DNA from: JBBEAM01 sp040882845 | Lineage (GTDB): Bacteria > Pseudomonadota > Alphaproteobacteria > Kiloniellales > DSM-21159 | DNA: 64,000 nucleotides | Direction: 5' to 3' | Assembly (NCBI GenBank): GCA_040882845.1 | Contig: JBBEAM010000016.1 | Span: 124,001 to 188,000 of the forward strand | Shown here: one piece after another, positions 1 to 8,349 of the stretch | Numbering within the stretch: position 1 is the first letter of the stretch | Layout of the letters: the number at the start of each line of letters is the position of its first letter | Notes under the pieces: model-generated | What the model saw: the letters and a program-made list of their open reading frames with translations, nothing else | The model's database searches: none | What the model was told of the DNA's origin: nothing | Position numbers and translations under genes: made by a program

Positions 1-1674
1 GCCGATACCGCTGCCCATGACGGCGTCGCTGACCGGGGTGCCATCGAGATCGACCCAGTAGGTCGAGCCGGTTTCGAAGGTGAAGCCGTCGGTGACAGAG
101 AGCGTCGCGATATCGCCCGGCCCCGGCATGGTGCCTGGCGAGACGTTTGCCTCATCGTTGGCATCGAAGCTTCCGATTGTCCCGGTGCCGCCGAAGAGGA
201 CCGGCTGGCCGCCGCCCGGCGACAGATCGAAGCTGGAGTTGTCGAGATCGCCGGTCACGAACAGCATGCCGCCGGTGACGTCCCAGGCGAAGGTCTCGTC
301 GTTGGTGCCCATCAGGGTCCAGCTCGAACCATCCTCCTTGAGGAAGGTGTTGAAGCCCAGATACTGCTCGCCGTCGTCCGTACCGTCGCCGTCGAGCAGG
401 CCGGCATCGAAGCTGTCGGTGCCGAGGCCGCCGAGCACGAAGGTGTTGGTGCCGGTGTCCGGGAAGGGATCGACCGTCGGCATGGTGGTATTGTTGGCGA
501 TCACGTCGCCGACGATGGAGAAGCCCGGCTGCACCTCGAGCCGGTCGTCGCCGGCGAAGAGGTTGATTGCCACACCGCCTACGACCCCGGTCTCGACGTG
601 ACCGGCGACGGTCAGCGAGGTGTTGGTCAGGCCATCGCCGGTGCTGGTGGTGTTCTCGGTGATCGCGACCGACTGGTCGGCCACGATGCTGGCGCCGCTG
701 TCGACCATGACGGTCGCGAAGAAGGGCGGCGGCACGGCGCCCGGCGCGGCCGGCCGCTGTATATAGATCGCGGGCGAGAAGGTCCCAGCGGTATGAATGC
801 TGCCTGTCCCCGTGACGTGGATCACGATGGGATCGGCCATGGAGGAATTGGCGCCGCCGACACGGATGCCGCCGGCCGCGAAGCCGGTCGTGTTGATCGC
901 ACCGGCGATGGTCAGGTTCGCGCCGTTCTCCGCGGTGATCGCGGCACGCTGGCCGATCGAAGGCTGCTGATGATTCGACAGGTTGATGGTCGCGCCTTCC
1001 TGCAGCAGCAGGGTCAGGTTGTCCCCGGCGTCGACCGCGACCGCCTTGCCCTCGGTGAAGATGTCGCCGCCCAGGGTGATGTCGGCATTGTCGCCGACGA
1101 AGATGGCGTCGGCGAAATCGCCCGTCGAGATCATGTCGCCGGCCGTTGTGATGGTCGAGCCCGCCTCGGTGACGATGGTGACATTGTCACCCCCCTCGAT
1201 GCCACCCGCGTCCTGGTCGGCACCAGTGATTGAGCCGGTGCTCTCCAGGGTCACCATGCTGTCGTTGCCGACCTCGATCGCCTGATCGACCGTGGTCACG
1301 GCGCCGCCGACGGTGACGTTGGCGCTGTCGCCCAGGTCCATGCCGGTGCCGGAGGTCGTGGTGGTCAGCACCGTCCCCGCATCCATATCGACCGTCGCGC
1401 CGTTGCCCAGATCGATGCCGTCGGCGCCGGTGGTGTCGATGCCGCCGGTGAGGATGTTGACCGTGACGTTGTCGTTATTGCCACCGATACCGGTCGTATC
1501 GTTCGGCGTGGTGCACGTGACCGTTGTGCCGGCGGCCGGAGTATTGTCGTCGCAGGCGGCTAACGCGCTGCCGGGTAGCGCCAGCCCGGCCGCGAAACAG
1601 AGCGCGACCAGGGAGACGCCACCGATCAAGCGGTCGCGCTGCGGATGACGATAACGGACAGTTTGATTTTTCAC
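1..1674 (-). CDS. Autotransporter-type surface protein, N-terminal part (continues beyond window start)
   Basis: An open frame of 558 codons runs on the minus strand from a GTG at 1674 to the window edge without a stop, so the C-terminal part, including any beta-barrel, is outside. A GGGGGA stretch lies 8 bases before the GTG. Residues 1-39 are a signal peptide: basic N-region (KNQTVRYRHPQR), hydrophobic core, then GSALA. The mature part starts with a Cys pair region (ACDDNTP...VTCTTP) and then a long run of short Gly/Asn/Thr/Asp-rich beta repeats (such as NVTVGGAVTT and NADITLGGDI), typical of a passenger beta-helix. Near the edge comes a motif around FETGSTYWVDLDG, commonly seen before the passenger end. 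Likely exported by the general secretory route and displayed on or released from the outer membrane. The LAAC at the signal end could also be read as a lipobox, but the Cys pair is common in this family. Specific function unknown. Confidence 0.82.
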   Translation of the reverse strand, partial: MKNQTVRYRHPQRDRLIGGVSLVALCFAAGLALPGSALAACDDNTPAAGTTVTCTTPNDTTGIGGNNDNVTVNILTGGIDTTGADGIDLGNGATVDMDAGTVLTTTTSGTGMDLGDSANVTVGGAVTTVDQAIEVGNDSMVTLESTGSITGADQDAGGIEGGDNVTIVTEAGSTITTAGDMISTGDFADAIFVGDNADITLGGDIFTEGKAVAVDAGDNLTLLLQEGATINLSNHQQPSIGQRAAITAENGANLTIAGAINTTGFAAGGIRVGGANSSMADPIVIHVTGTGSIHTAGTFSPAIYIQRPAAPGAVPPPFFATVMVDSGASIVADQSVAITENTTSTGDGLTNTSLTVAGHVETGVVGGVAINLFAGDDRLEVQPGFSIVGDVIANNTTMPTVDPFPDTGTNTFVLGGLGTDSFDAGLLDGDGTDDGEQYLGFNTFLKEDGSSWTLMGTNDETFAWDVTGGMLFVTGDLDNSSFDLSPGGGQPVLFGGTGTIGSFDANDEANVSPGTMPGPGDIATLSVTDGFTFETGSTYWVDLDGTPVSDAVMGSGIG

Positions 1675-1917
1675 GAGGATCCCCCAAAAGCTTTTCCCAG
1701 ATGACACCGGGCTCGAATGTCGTCGCTCTGCCTAACACAGCACTCTGGACGATGTCTAATATTTTTGGACAACATCCAGCGTACGACTAAAGCGAGGATA
1801 TCCATAGATATTTTCTTGCATAGGCATAATCGACGCCAACGCGGCCGCTGGGCGATTCTATCTAAGGCTGTGACAAACTAGACACAGTCCAAAAGGGGGA
1901 GGAGGCGCCCTTGGGGC

Positions 1918-2529
1918 TCAGGCGCTGCTGCGCGATCCTCGTGCCGCCTGTGGCAGATGGCCAAGCGCGCGCCGCCTCACCTCCGGCCAGTCCGCGCGCA
2001 GCAGGCCGTAGCGGCATTCGTCGATCCGCCCCTCGCCGTTCATCGCCTTCAGTTCGCCCCGCAGAACGCCCTCGAGAGGCCAGCCGACAGCTTCGTAGAA
2101 CCTGCGTACCCGCGGATTGTTCGCCGGAACCGTGGCCGAGAGCTTTTCCAGCCCCTGCGTCTCGAACAGCCAATCCAGCAAGGCGATACCGATCTCCAGC
2201 GGCGCCCCTCTCCCCCAGTAGTCACGCTCGCCGATCGCGAGGTGCCAGTTGCCGGTGGCGTGGAGGGCATTGACCTCGACGATCCAGAAACCGAACTGCT
2301 GTCCGCTCGTCCGGGAAAACAGACCGAAGAGGAACTTCCGCCGGCCGTCGAAGCTGGCGAAGTAGGCCCGCACCTGCTCCGCGGTGAGTTCACGGGTCGG
2401 CAGGTTGAGCGGCGCCATGATCGCCGGATCGGCCGCCCATTTCTGAAACGGCTCCGGCGGGTCTTCCGCACCGAGTGTGCGTAGCACGAAGCGAGGCGTT
2501 TCCAGTCGCAGCGGCGAAGCCTTTTGCAC
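1918..2529 (-). CDS. GNAT family N-acetyltransferase (RimJ/RimL-like)
   Basis: About 203 residues with the RimJ/RimL type GNAT fold: N-terminal RLETPRFVLRTL, central beta-bulge region GNWHLAIGERDYWGRG that forms the acetyl-CoA pyrophosphate loop, and the later NNPRVRRFYEAVGW motif. It should transfer an acetyl group from acetyl-CoA to an amine; the substrate cannot be told. I place the start at GTG 2529 because AGGAAG sits 8 bases upstream; an ATG at 2550 in the same frame lacks a ribosome site. The gene stands alone, convergent with nothing and divergent from opgH. Confidence 0.75.
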   Translation of the reverse strand: MQKASPLRLETPRFVLRTLGAEDPPEPFQKWAADPAIMAPLNLPTRELTAEQVRAYFASFDGRRKFLFGLFSRTSGQQFGFWIVEVNALHATGNWHLAIGERDYWGRGAPLEIGIALLDWLFETQGLEKLSATVPANNPRVRRFYEAVGWPLEGVLRGELKAMNGEGRIDECRYGLLRADWPEVRRRALGHLPQAARGSRSSA

Positions 2530-2938
2530 CGAACAGCTTCCTTTCGGCATCGCCGGTTCGAGCGCCCGAACCGGCTGGAACAGGGAACCGCATGATGCAG
2601 GTCGCACCCCGGCTATTCAACCTCCAGGATAAGAAGTCGATCGGCCTATGTATCCAGGAATACGGTCCTATCGCAGTTGCGAAGAAAGGCCACTAGTCTC
2701 GCCTTTCAAGCAAGCGTGATTCGCGCAAGGCTCCGCCCAGAGCGGCCTAGGGATACAGCCCCGTAGAGCCCGATCTCTCGCGTCCTCCAGCGATCATGGC
2801 GTGCAGATCCAGCGTCATGTTGCACCCGCGAAGATGTCACAGAATCGTCCCTGAATATCCCACCACCCCGCCACATCTGAGTCCCACCTCGGGCCGGCAT
2901 CCAGCCGGAACGCAACTCACGATGAGATGAGAGGCCAA
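2530..2938. other. Intergenic region between the acetyltransferase and opgH
   Basis: No gene with credible codon structure was found in these 409 bases. The stretch separates two divergent genes, so it should hold both promoters. A weak rightward candidate is TTGCAC at 2819-2824 followed 17 bases later by AATCGT; it is too poor to call. Confidence 0.4.
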
Positions 2939-5116
2939 ATGACCCAGCACGGGGCGATAGCCGCGCGCGAAATTGCCGCGACCCCACCGGAAACTCCGGC
3001 GGTCATGCCGGAGCAGTCGCTGGCGCTGTCGCATCGTCATGGCGGCGCGAGCTGGCAGGGCAGGAGCCCCGGCGAGCGCTGGGGCCTGCGTCTGCTGCGC
3101 TGGACCGTCGCCCTGGGCATCCTCGCCACGCTCACCGCCGGGCTGTCGCTGCTGCTCGGCAAGCTGAGCGGCGACGGCGTCGACTGGAGCGAGTGGGGCC
3201 TGATCGGTTTCTACGGCCTGCTGCTGCTCTGGCTCTCGGCCAACTTCTGGGTCGCCGTCGCCGGCAGCCTGATCTGGCTGGGCCGCCGCCTGCCCCGCTG
3301 GGGCCGCGCGTCCGCCGGGGCGTCCTGCCAAGGCCGGGCAGCGCCCGAGGCCGCCACGCCGCGGACCGCGGTGCTGATGCCGCTGCACAACGAGAACGCC
3401 GGCGACGCCTTCGCCCGGATCGCGGCGATCTATGGCTCCCTCGAAGAAGCCGGCGGGCTGGAGGGCGTGCACTTCTTCGTCCTGAGCGATTCCAGCGACC
3501 CGCGCTGCTGGCTCGAAGAGGAGCGGATCTGGCTCGACACCCGCGACCGCCTGGGTGCGCGCGGCCGCCTGTTCTACCGCCGGCGCGAGACCAACGCCGG
3601 GCGCAAACCGGGCAATATCGCCGATTTCTGCCGCCGCTGGGGCGGCGCCTACGACTACATGGTGGTGCTCGACGCCGACTCCCTGATGGCCGGAGCGACC
3701 CTGATGGAGCTGGTCCGGCGCATGGAGGCGGAGCCGCGCGCCGGGCTGATTCAGACCTGGCCGCGCCCGGTTCACGGCGCCACGCTGTTCGCCAGGGTGC
3801 AGCAGTACGCTGCCGCCATCTCCGGTCCGCTGATCGTCGGCGGCATGGCCGCCCTGGCCGGCCGCGCCGGTAACTACTGGGGCCACAACGCGATCGTCCG
3901 CACCCGCGCCTTCGTCGAGAGCTGCGGCCTGCCCAGCCTGCCCGGCAAGCCGCCGCTGGGCGGCGAGATCATGAGCCACGACTTCGTCGAGGCGGCGCTG
4001 CTGGTGCGCAACGGCTGGCATGTGCGGCTCGACGCCGATCTCGCCGGCAGCTACGAGGAGGGCCCGCCGAACCTGATCGAGAGCCTGCGCCGCGACCGCC
4101 GCTGGTGCCAGGGCAACCTGCAACACCTGCGCATCCTGCCCGCCGGCGGGCTGCATCCGGTCAGCCGGATCAACCTGGCGATCGGCATCATGTCCTTCCT
4201 CTCGGCGCCGATCTGGCTGATCTTCGTCATGCTGGCGATCGCCGAGGCGCTGAGTTCGACCTTTTTCGAGCGGCTGGCCGAGCTGTCGCTGACCATGGCC
4301 CCGAACCACGGTGCGATCGGCGCGCAGCTGCTGGCCCAGCTGCTGCAGGACAGCGGCACGCTGAACCTGCTCGGCCTCTCGGCGATCCTGCTGCTCGGGC
4401 CGAAGCTGCTGGGCATCGTTACCACGCTGCTCGACGGCGCCAAGCGCCGGCTGCAGGGCGGCGGCCTGAGGATCCTCTTCAGCAGCCTGCTGGAGACCGC
4501 GGTATCCGCCCTGGTCGCGCCGCTGACCATGCTCGCCCACAGCCGCTTCATTGTCGAAATCCTGCTCGGCCGCAGCGTCGGCTGGGGGGCGCAGCAGCGC
4601 GACGCCGCGCGGGTATCCTGGCCGGAAGCCTGGCAGGCCTTCGCCTGGCTGGTGGTCTCCGGCCTTGCGGTCGCGGCGCTGTCGACCCGGGTGATCCCCG
4701 AGGTTTTCTGGTGGCTGAGCCCGGTGCTGATCAGCGCCGGACTGGCGGTGCCGCTGACGCTACTCACCGGGCGGAGGAGCGTCGGCGATTTCCTCGCCCG
4801 CCTCGGCATCCTGCGGATCCCCGAGGAATCGGCAGCGCCGGACATCCTCCGCCGCTTCGAGGCCTGGCCGCGGGCCGGCGGCACGCCGATCCAGACCGCC
4901 GCGGACCTGGCCGAGGCGGTGCGCCACGCCCCGCTGCTGTCGCTGCACCGGGCGCTGACTCCGCGTTCCGGTCTGCAGCAGCAGCAGGCGCAGATCGCCG
5001 CGACGCTCAGCCGCGCCCGTGCCACAGGCGCCGCGACATTGTCACTGGATGACTGGCGCTTGCTGCTTGCCAATCCGGACTCGCTTGCCGATCTATCGGG
5101 CAGCACCACGACATAG
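2939..5116 (+). CDS. opgH: Glucans biosynthesis glucosyltransferase H
   Basis: Inner-membrane family 2 glucosyltransferase that uses UDP-glucose to build the linear beta-1,2 backbone of osmoregulated periplasmic glucans. About 725 residues. Two N-terminal membrane segments (roughly residues 40-65 and 75-105) precede the cytosolic catalytic domain: TAVLMPLHNENAGDAF, the DxD motif in VVLDADSLMAG, the catalytic acid region around SHDFVEAALL, and the RDRRWCQGN product-binding motif. Several membrane helices follow at the C terminus, making the channel. I chose ATG 2939 because GAGAGG lies 5 bases upstream; an ATG 12 bases earlier is possible. Followed by the periplasmic partner opgG after 10 bases, so the two form an operon in the order H-G, the reverse of the enterobacterial order. 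Confidence 0.93.
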   Translation: MTQHGAIAAREIAATPPETPAVMPEQSLALSHRHGGASWQGRSPGERWGLRLLRWTVALGILATLTAGLSLLLGKLSGDGVDWSEWGLIGFYGLLLLWLSANFWVAVAGSLIWLGRRLPRWGRASAGASCQGRAAPEAATPRTAVLMPLHNENAGDAFARIAAIYGSLEEAGGLEGVHFFVLSDSSDPRCWLEEERIWLDTRDRLGARGRLFYRRRETNAGRKPGNIADFCRRWGGAYDYMVVLDADSLMAGATLMELVRRMEAEPRAGLIQTWPRPVHGATLFARVQQYAAAISGPLIVGGMAALAGRAGNYWGHNAIVRTRAFVESCGLPSLPGKPPLGGEIMSHDFVEAALLVRNGWHVRLDADLAGSYEEGPPNLIESLRRDRRWCQGNLQHLRILPAGGLHPVSRINLAIGIMSFLSAPIWLIFVMLAIAEALSSTFFERLAELSLTMAPNHGAIGAQLLAQLLQDSGTLNLLGLSAILLLGPKLLGIVTTLLDGAKRRLQGGGLRILFSSLLETAVSALVAPLTMLAHSRFIVEILLGRSVGWGAQQRDAARVSWPEAWQAFAWLVVSGLAVAALSTRVIPEVFWWLSPVLISAGLAVPLTLLTGRRSVGDFLARLGILRIPEESAAPDILRRFEAWPRAGGTPIQTAADLAEAVRHAPLLSLHRALTPRSGLQQQQAQIAATLSRARATGAATLSLDDWRLLLANPDSLADLSGSTTT

Positions 5117-5126
5117 GGAAGACTTC

Positions 5127-6734
5127 ATGCAACGGCGGAAATTCCTCGGCGCGAGCCTCTCGGGACTGACGGCACTGGGGCTCGGCGGCAGCGGTTTAGG
5201 GGTTCTCGGGCGTCCCAGCCTGGCTGAGGAAGACGCCGCCGCGCCAAGGGTCCCGGAAGCCGGAGAAGAAACGCCCTTCGACCGTGCGCAGCTTGTCGAG
5301 CAGGCGCGCCAGCTTGCCACGGAGCCTTTCTCCGAGCGCGACAAGTTCGCGCCGGAGCGGCTGCCGGAGATGGGCTACAGCGAATACAACTCGATCCGCT
5401 ACCGCCATGAGGAGGCGGTCTGGGCCGAGCGCGAGTCCCCCTTCCGGATCGAGCTGTTCCATCCCGGCCTGTATTTTCCCCGCCCGGTCGAAATCTTCGT
5501 CGTGGAAGACGGCCAGGCGCGCAACCTCGCCTTCGACAAGGCGCTGTTCGACTATGCCGACCCGGAGATTGAAAAGCAGGTCGCCGAAGACCTGGGTTTC
5601 GTCGGCTTCCGCGCCTTCCACCGCTCCGACTGGCAGCGCGACTTCCTGTCCTTTCTCGGCGCCAGCTACTTCCGCGCCGTTGGCGCGACGATGCAGTACG
5701 GCCTTTCGGCGCGCGGCATCGCGGTCGAAACCTCCAACCTCGGCAACGAGGAGTTCCCCAGATTCACCGCCTTCTGGCTCGAACGCCCCGAGCCCGCCGG
5801 TGCGGGCCTCACCGTCCACGCCCTGCTCGACGGGCAGAGCCTGACCGGCCTCTATACCTTCCGGGCCCAGCCGACGATCAATACCGAGATCGACGTGACG
5901 GCCAGCCTGTTCCCCCGCCGCGAGCTCGCCAATGTCGGCATCGCGCCGATCACCTCGATGTACTATGCCGGCGAGAACGACTGGCTGGAGCGGCGGCTGT
6001 TCCGGGCCGAGGCGCACGATTCCGATGGCCTGGCGATGCACCGCGGCAACGGGGAGTGGGTCTGGCGGCCGCTCGCCAACCCGAACGCCCCGCGGGTCAG
6101 CACCTTCATGGACGAGACGCCGCGCGGCTTCGGCCTGCTGCAGCGCGACCGCGATTTCGACAACTACAACGATCTCGGCGCCGACTACGAGGACCGCCCC
6201 AACCTCTGGATCGAACCCCAGGGCGACTGGGGCCCGGGGCATGTCGAACTGGTCGAGCTGCCGACCGACGACGAGACCTTCGACAACGTGGTTGCCTACT
6301 GGCGCCCGCAACAGCCGCTGCAGGCCGGCCAGGAGCACCAGATCGCCTACCGGATGTTCTGGGGCGACGGCATGCCCGGCCGCTTGGCGCGCCCGGCCCA
6401 GGTCACCGCCACCCGGATTGGCCGCGCCGGACGTCCCGGCGACCGCCAGCCCGGCCTGAAGTTCGTCGTCGACTTCGCCGGCGGCATGCTCGACCGCTTG
6501 AACCAGGACACCGAGCTCGACGCCCGGATCGACAGTTCGCGCGGCAAGGTCCGGTTGATCGAGGTGGTGAGGATCGAGGAGAACAAGTCCTGGCGCGTGG
6601 AATTCGATCTCGACGTCAGCGGCGGCGATACCGTCGATCTGCGCTGCTTCCTGTCTCTTGGCGAGCAGGCGCTGAGCGAAACCTGGCTCTACCGCCTCGA
6701 GCCCGGCGAGTGGAACGAGATCCTCAAGGGCTAG
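5127..6734 (+). CDS. opgG: Periplasmic glucan biosynthesis protein, OpgG/OpgD family
   Basis: Protein of 535 residues in the MdoG family, which acts in the periplasm to branch or trim the glucan backbone made by OpgH. The N terminus MQRRKFLGASLSGLTALG has the twin-arginine motif RRKFLG, so export by the Tat pathway is predicted; that resembles OpgD more than enterobacterial OpgG. The body has the family blocks YNSIRYRHEEAVWA, FPRPVEIFVVEDG, ETSNLGNEEFPRF, and the C-terminal immunoglobulin-like part ending in ETWLYRLEPGEWNE. Start at ATG 5127; an upstream open frame overlaps opgH but lies before the clear signal sequence. G versus D cannot be decided here because only one copy is visible. Confidence 0.9.
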   Translation: MQRRKFLGASLSGLTALGLGGSGLGVLGRPSLAEEDAAAPRVPEAGEETPFDRAQLVEQARQLATEPFSERDKFAPERLPEMGYSEYNSIRYRHEEAVWAERESPFRIELFHPGLYFPRPVEIFVVEDGQARNLAFDKALFDYADPEIEKQVAEDLGFVGFRAFHRSDWQRDFLSFLGASYFRAVGATMQYGLSARGIAVETSNLGNEEFPRFTAFWLERPEPAGAGLTVHALLDGQSLTGLYTFRAQPTINTEIDVTASLFPRRELANVGIAPITSMYYAGENDWLERRLFRAEAHDSDGLAMHRGNGEWVWRPLANPNAPRVSTFMDETPRGFGLLQRDRDFDNYNDLGADYEDRPNLWIEPQGDWGPGHVELVELPTDDETFDNVVAYWRPQQPLQAGQEHQIAYRMFWGDGMPGRLARPAQVTATRIGRAGRPGDRQPGLKFVVDFAGGMLDRLNQDTELDARIDSSRGKVRLIEVVRIEENKSWRVEFDLDVSGGDTVDLRCFLSLGEQALSETWLYRLEPGEWNEILKG

Positions 6735-6801
6735 CGGGAACCGACACCCTCTCTCGGCGTTAAGGCTATGACAGCCTGCCCGATGGAGGAGGATCTTAGC
6801 C

Positions 6802-7062
6802 ATGGCCAGAGGCGACAACAGCGTCAAGGACGAGAAGACCTACAAGGAGCTGCGCAAGAAGGGCGCCGGCAAGGAAAAGGCGGCTCGGATCGCCAACGCC
6901 AAAGCCAATTCCAAGCAGAAACCGTCCAAGAAAGGCGGCAAGGCTTCATCCTACGAGGAGCGGACCGTCGAGGAGCTGCGCAAGCAGGCCGCGAAGCTCG
7001 GCATCGCGGGCCGCTCCAAGATGAAGAAGGCCGAGCTGATCGGGGCGCTGAGGAGCCGCTAA
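6802..7062 (+). CDS. Small basic protein with Rho-N-like domain
   Basis: An 86-residue, very Lys-rich protein. The first half (GDNSVKDEKTYKELRKKG then GKEKAARIANAKANSKQK) is a charged helical segment; the second half (SYEERTVEELRKQAAKLG, then GRSKMKKAELIGALRS) matches the helix-turn-helix-like Rho termination factor N-terminal fold or SAP-like module, which often binds nucleic acid. A strong GGAGGAGG ribosome site lies 9 bases before the ATG. Similar short proteins are common in Proteobacteria, annotated as DUF7218 or Rho-N proteins, with no firm role. Its last four bases overlap the convergent GFA gene. Confidence 0.75.
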   Translation: MARGDNSVKDEKTYKELRKKGAGKEKAARIANAKANSKQKPSKKGGKASSYEERTVEELRKQAAKLGIAGRSKMKKAELIGALRSR

Positions 7063-7409
7063 AGCGCCGCTCCGTCATAGGGTTGGATCTCCAGCTCCGA
7101 CAGATCGAGATCCTCGGCGCAGCGCAGGTTGAGCGCGATCGTCGCCTGGCCGTCCGGCCCGCTGCCCTCGCCGAAGGGCGCGCAGCCGCAGGTCTTGCAG
7201 AAGAGATGCTGGATGTTGTGGGTATTGAAGCTGTAGGCCGCCAAGGCCTCGCGCGGCGTTTCCAGGGTGAAATTTTCCGGCGCGGTAAAGGCGAGCAGAG
7301 AGCCCTTGCGCCGGCAGATCGAGCAGTTGCACGCGATCGCCTGCTTCGGCGCGTCCCCCGCCAAACTGTACCGCACCTTGCCGCAATGGCAGCTTCCGTG
7401 AATCGTCAT
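7059..7409 (-). CDS. GFA family protein (glutathione-dependent formaldehyde-activating type)
   Basis: A 116-residue protein of the Gfa/CENP-V fold. The zinc-binding Cys pattern is complete: SCHCGKVRYS near residue 7, ACNCSICRRKGS near residue 27, and LFCKTCGCAPFGEG near residue 70. Family members bind zinc and sometimes glutathione; the formaldehyde link is proven only for Gfa itself, so the substrate here is open. Start taken at ATG 7409 (MTIHGSCHCG). It is preceded by the SRPBCC gene on the same strand after 11 bases and may be cotranscribed with it and its repressor. Confidence 0.85.
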   Translation of the reverse strand: MTIHGSCHCGKVRYSLAGDAPKQAIACNCSICRRKGSLLAFTAPENFTLETPREALAAYSFNTHNIQHLFCKTCGCAPFGEGSGPDGQATIALNLRCAEDLDLSELEIQPYDGAAL

Positions 7410-7420
7410 CGCTGTCGTCC

Positions 7421-7885
7421 TCAAGTTGCGAGAGTGGCGTCCAGGCTCTTGAGCAGTTCCTTCCAGCCTTCCTCCCGGTATTCGACCTTGTCGAGGCCGT
7501 CGAAGAAGGCGCCCTGCTCGGTGTAGGTAAGTCTTGTGCCGCCGCCATCGGGCGCCAGCTCGACCGTAGCCAGGGAAGCCGAGGTGATCGCGCCGTCCAG
7601 GCTCATGGAGTAGGCGAAGGCGATGCGCGCGGGCTCGACGATGTCGAGATAGACCGTCTCGTTGCCATGCACCGTCTTGCCCCGGTGGCGGAATGCGCCG
7701 TGCTCGCGGCCGCCGACCCGGAAGTCGAGGCCGTAGTCCAGCGCCTCCCAGTCGGTGCCGTCGGCATCGACGAACCAGCGGCGCTTGGCCTCGATATCGG
7801 CCCAGGCGGCGAAGACCTGCGCCGGGCTGGCGGAATAGCGGCGTTCGACGGTAAAGCTGGCATGGTGGATGGAGGACTCGGTCAT
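7421..7885 (-). CDS. SRPBCC (AHSA1-type) protein
   Basis: Protein of 154 residues with the START/Bet v1-like SRPBCC fold: ASFTVERRYSASPAQVFAAW at the N terminus, the RWFVDADG and FRVGGREHGAF strands in the middle, and the C-terminal helix EEGWKELLKSLDATL. These proteins form a hydrophobic pocket; many lie next to an ArsR-type repressor, as here, and their ligand is unknown. The ATG at 7885 overlaps the stop of the upstream repressor gene by four bases (ATGA), showing tight translational coupling. It probably forms an operon of repressor, SRPBCC and GFA proteins. Confidence 0.85.
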   Translation of the reverse strand: MTESSIHHASFTVERRYSASPAQVFAAWADIEAKRRWFVDADGTDWEALDYGLDFRVGGREHGAFRHRGKTVHGNETVYLDIVEPARIAFAYSMSLDGAITSASLATVELAPDGGGTRLTYTEQGAFFDGLDKVEYREEGWKELLKSLDATLAT

Positions 7886-8226
7886 TCCTTCTTCTCCTGC
7901 GCTTGGAGGGTTTCGAGATAGGCGCCGAGGCGATCCAGCCGCTTCTCCCACAGCGCCCGCTGTTGCATGAGCCAGGCTTCGGCCTCGGAAAGCCGCGCCG
8001 GCTCGAGCTGGCAGGTGCGCACCCGCCCCGCCTTCTCCGAGCGGATCAGGCCGCTGTCCTCCAGCACCTTGAGATGCTGCAGCACCGAGGGCAGCGCCAT
8101 GGTCAAGGGCTCGGCAAGCTCGGAAACCGTCGCCGGCCCGTCGACCAGCCGCGCCACCATGGCCCGCCGGCTCGGATCGGCCAGGCAGTGGAACACACGG
8201 TCGAGGTCGCTCTGTTCGTTAGGCAT
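7882..8226 (-). CDS. ArsR/SmtB-type winged-helix repressor
   Basis: Protein of 114 residues with a winged helix-turn-helix: ADPSRRAMVARLVDGPATVS, recognition region LTMALPSVLQHLKVLEDSGL, and the wing IRSEKAGRVRTCQLEP. It lacks the vicinal Cys of arsenic sensors, so it is not an arsenic-binding ArsR; it fits the group of repressors paired with SRPBCC proteins. The start ATG 8226 lies inside a 16-base dyad of the form TTAGnCAnnTGnCTAA, and a second identical-type dyad lies upstream, indicating autoregulation. The predicted -10 ends 6 bases from the ATG, so the mRNA may be leaderless. Confidence 0.88.
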   Translation of the reverse strand: MPNEQSDLDRVFHCLADPSRRAMVARLVDGPATVSELAEPLTMALPSVLQHLKVLEDSGLIRSEKAGRVRTCQLEPARLSEAEAWLMQQRALWEKRLDRLGAYLETLQAQEKKE

Positions 8227-8283
8227 ATGACTAAGTATCAGAGTGCACACCCCCGCACAAGGAATATTTAGGCATTTGGCTAA
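8219..8283 (-). promoter_or_regulatory. Autoregulated promoter with two TTAGnCAnnTGnCTAA operators
   Basis: Two dyads of the same 16-base form occur: TTAGGCATATGACTAA at 8219-8234, over the start codon of the repressor, and TTAGGCATTTGGCTAA at 8268-8283. Between them a minus-strand promoter can be read: TTGTGC (8255-8260), a 17-base spacer, TACTTA (8232-8237). One operator covers the -10 and start, the other lies just upstream of the -35. This suits a dimeric winged-helix protein repressing its own operon; binding is inferred. Confidence 0.65.
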
Positions 8284-8315
8284 GTTTTATCAGATGACGC
8301 GCGTGTGGAGAATTC

Positions 8316-8348
8316 TTGACGGCGCTAGTATTTCCATTATTTTGGAGA
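8316..8348 (+). promoter_or_regulatory. arsR-acr3-arsH promoter with ArsR operator-like dyad
   Basis: TTGACG (8316-8321), a 16-base spacer and TATTTT (8338-8343) form a plausible promoter. The imperfect dyad TTTCCATTATTTTGGAGA (8331-8348) covers the -10 and matches the operator in front of the second arsR at 26079-26094. The -10 is only 7 bases from the arsR ATG, so the transcript would begin at or beside the start codon. Confidence 0.55.
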
Positions 8349-8349
8349 T

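Noticed and set aside
2837..4540. Long minus-strand frame opposite opgH
   Set aside because: Gln/Ala/Gly-rich antisense shadow of a clear glucosyltransferase gene.
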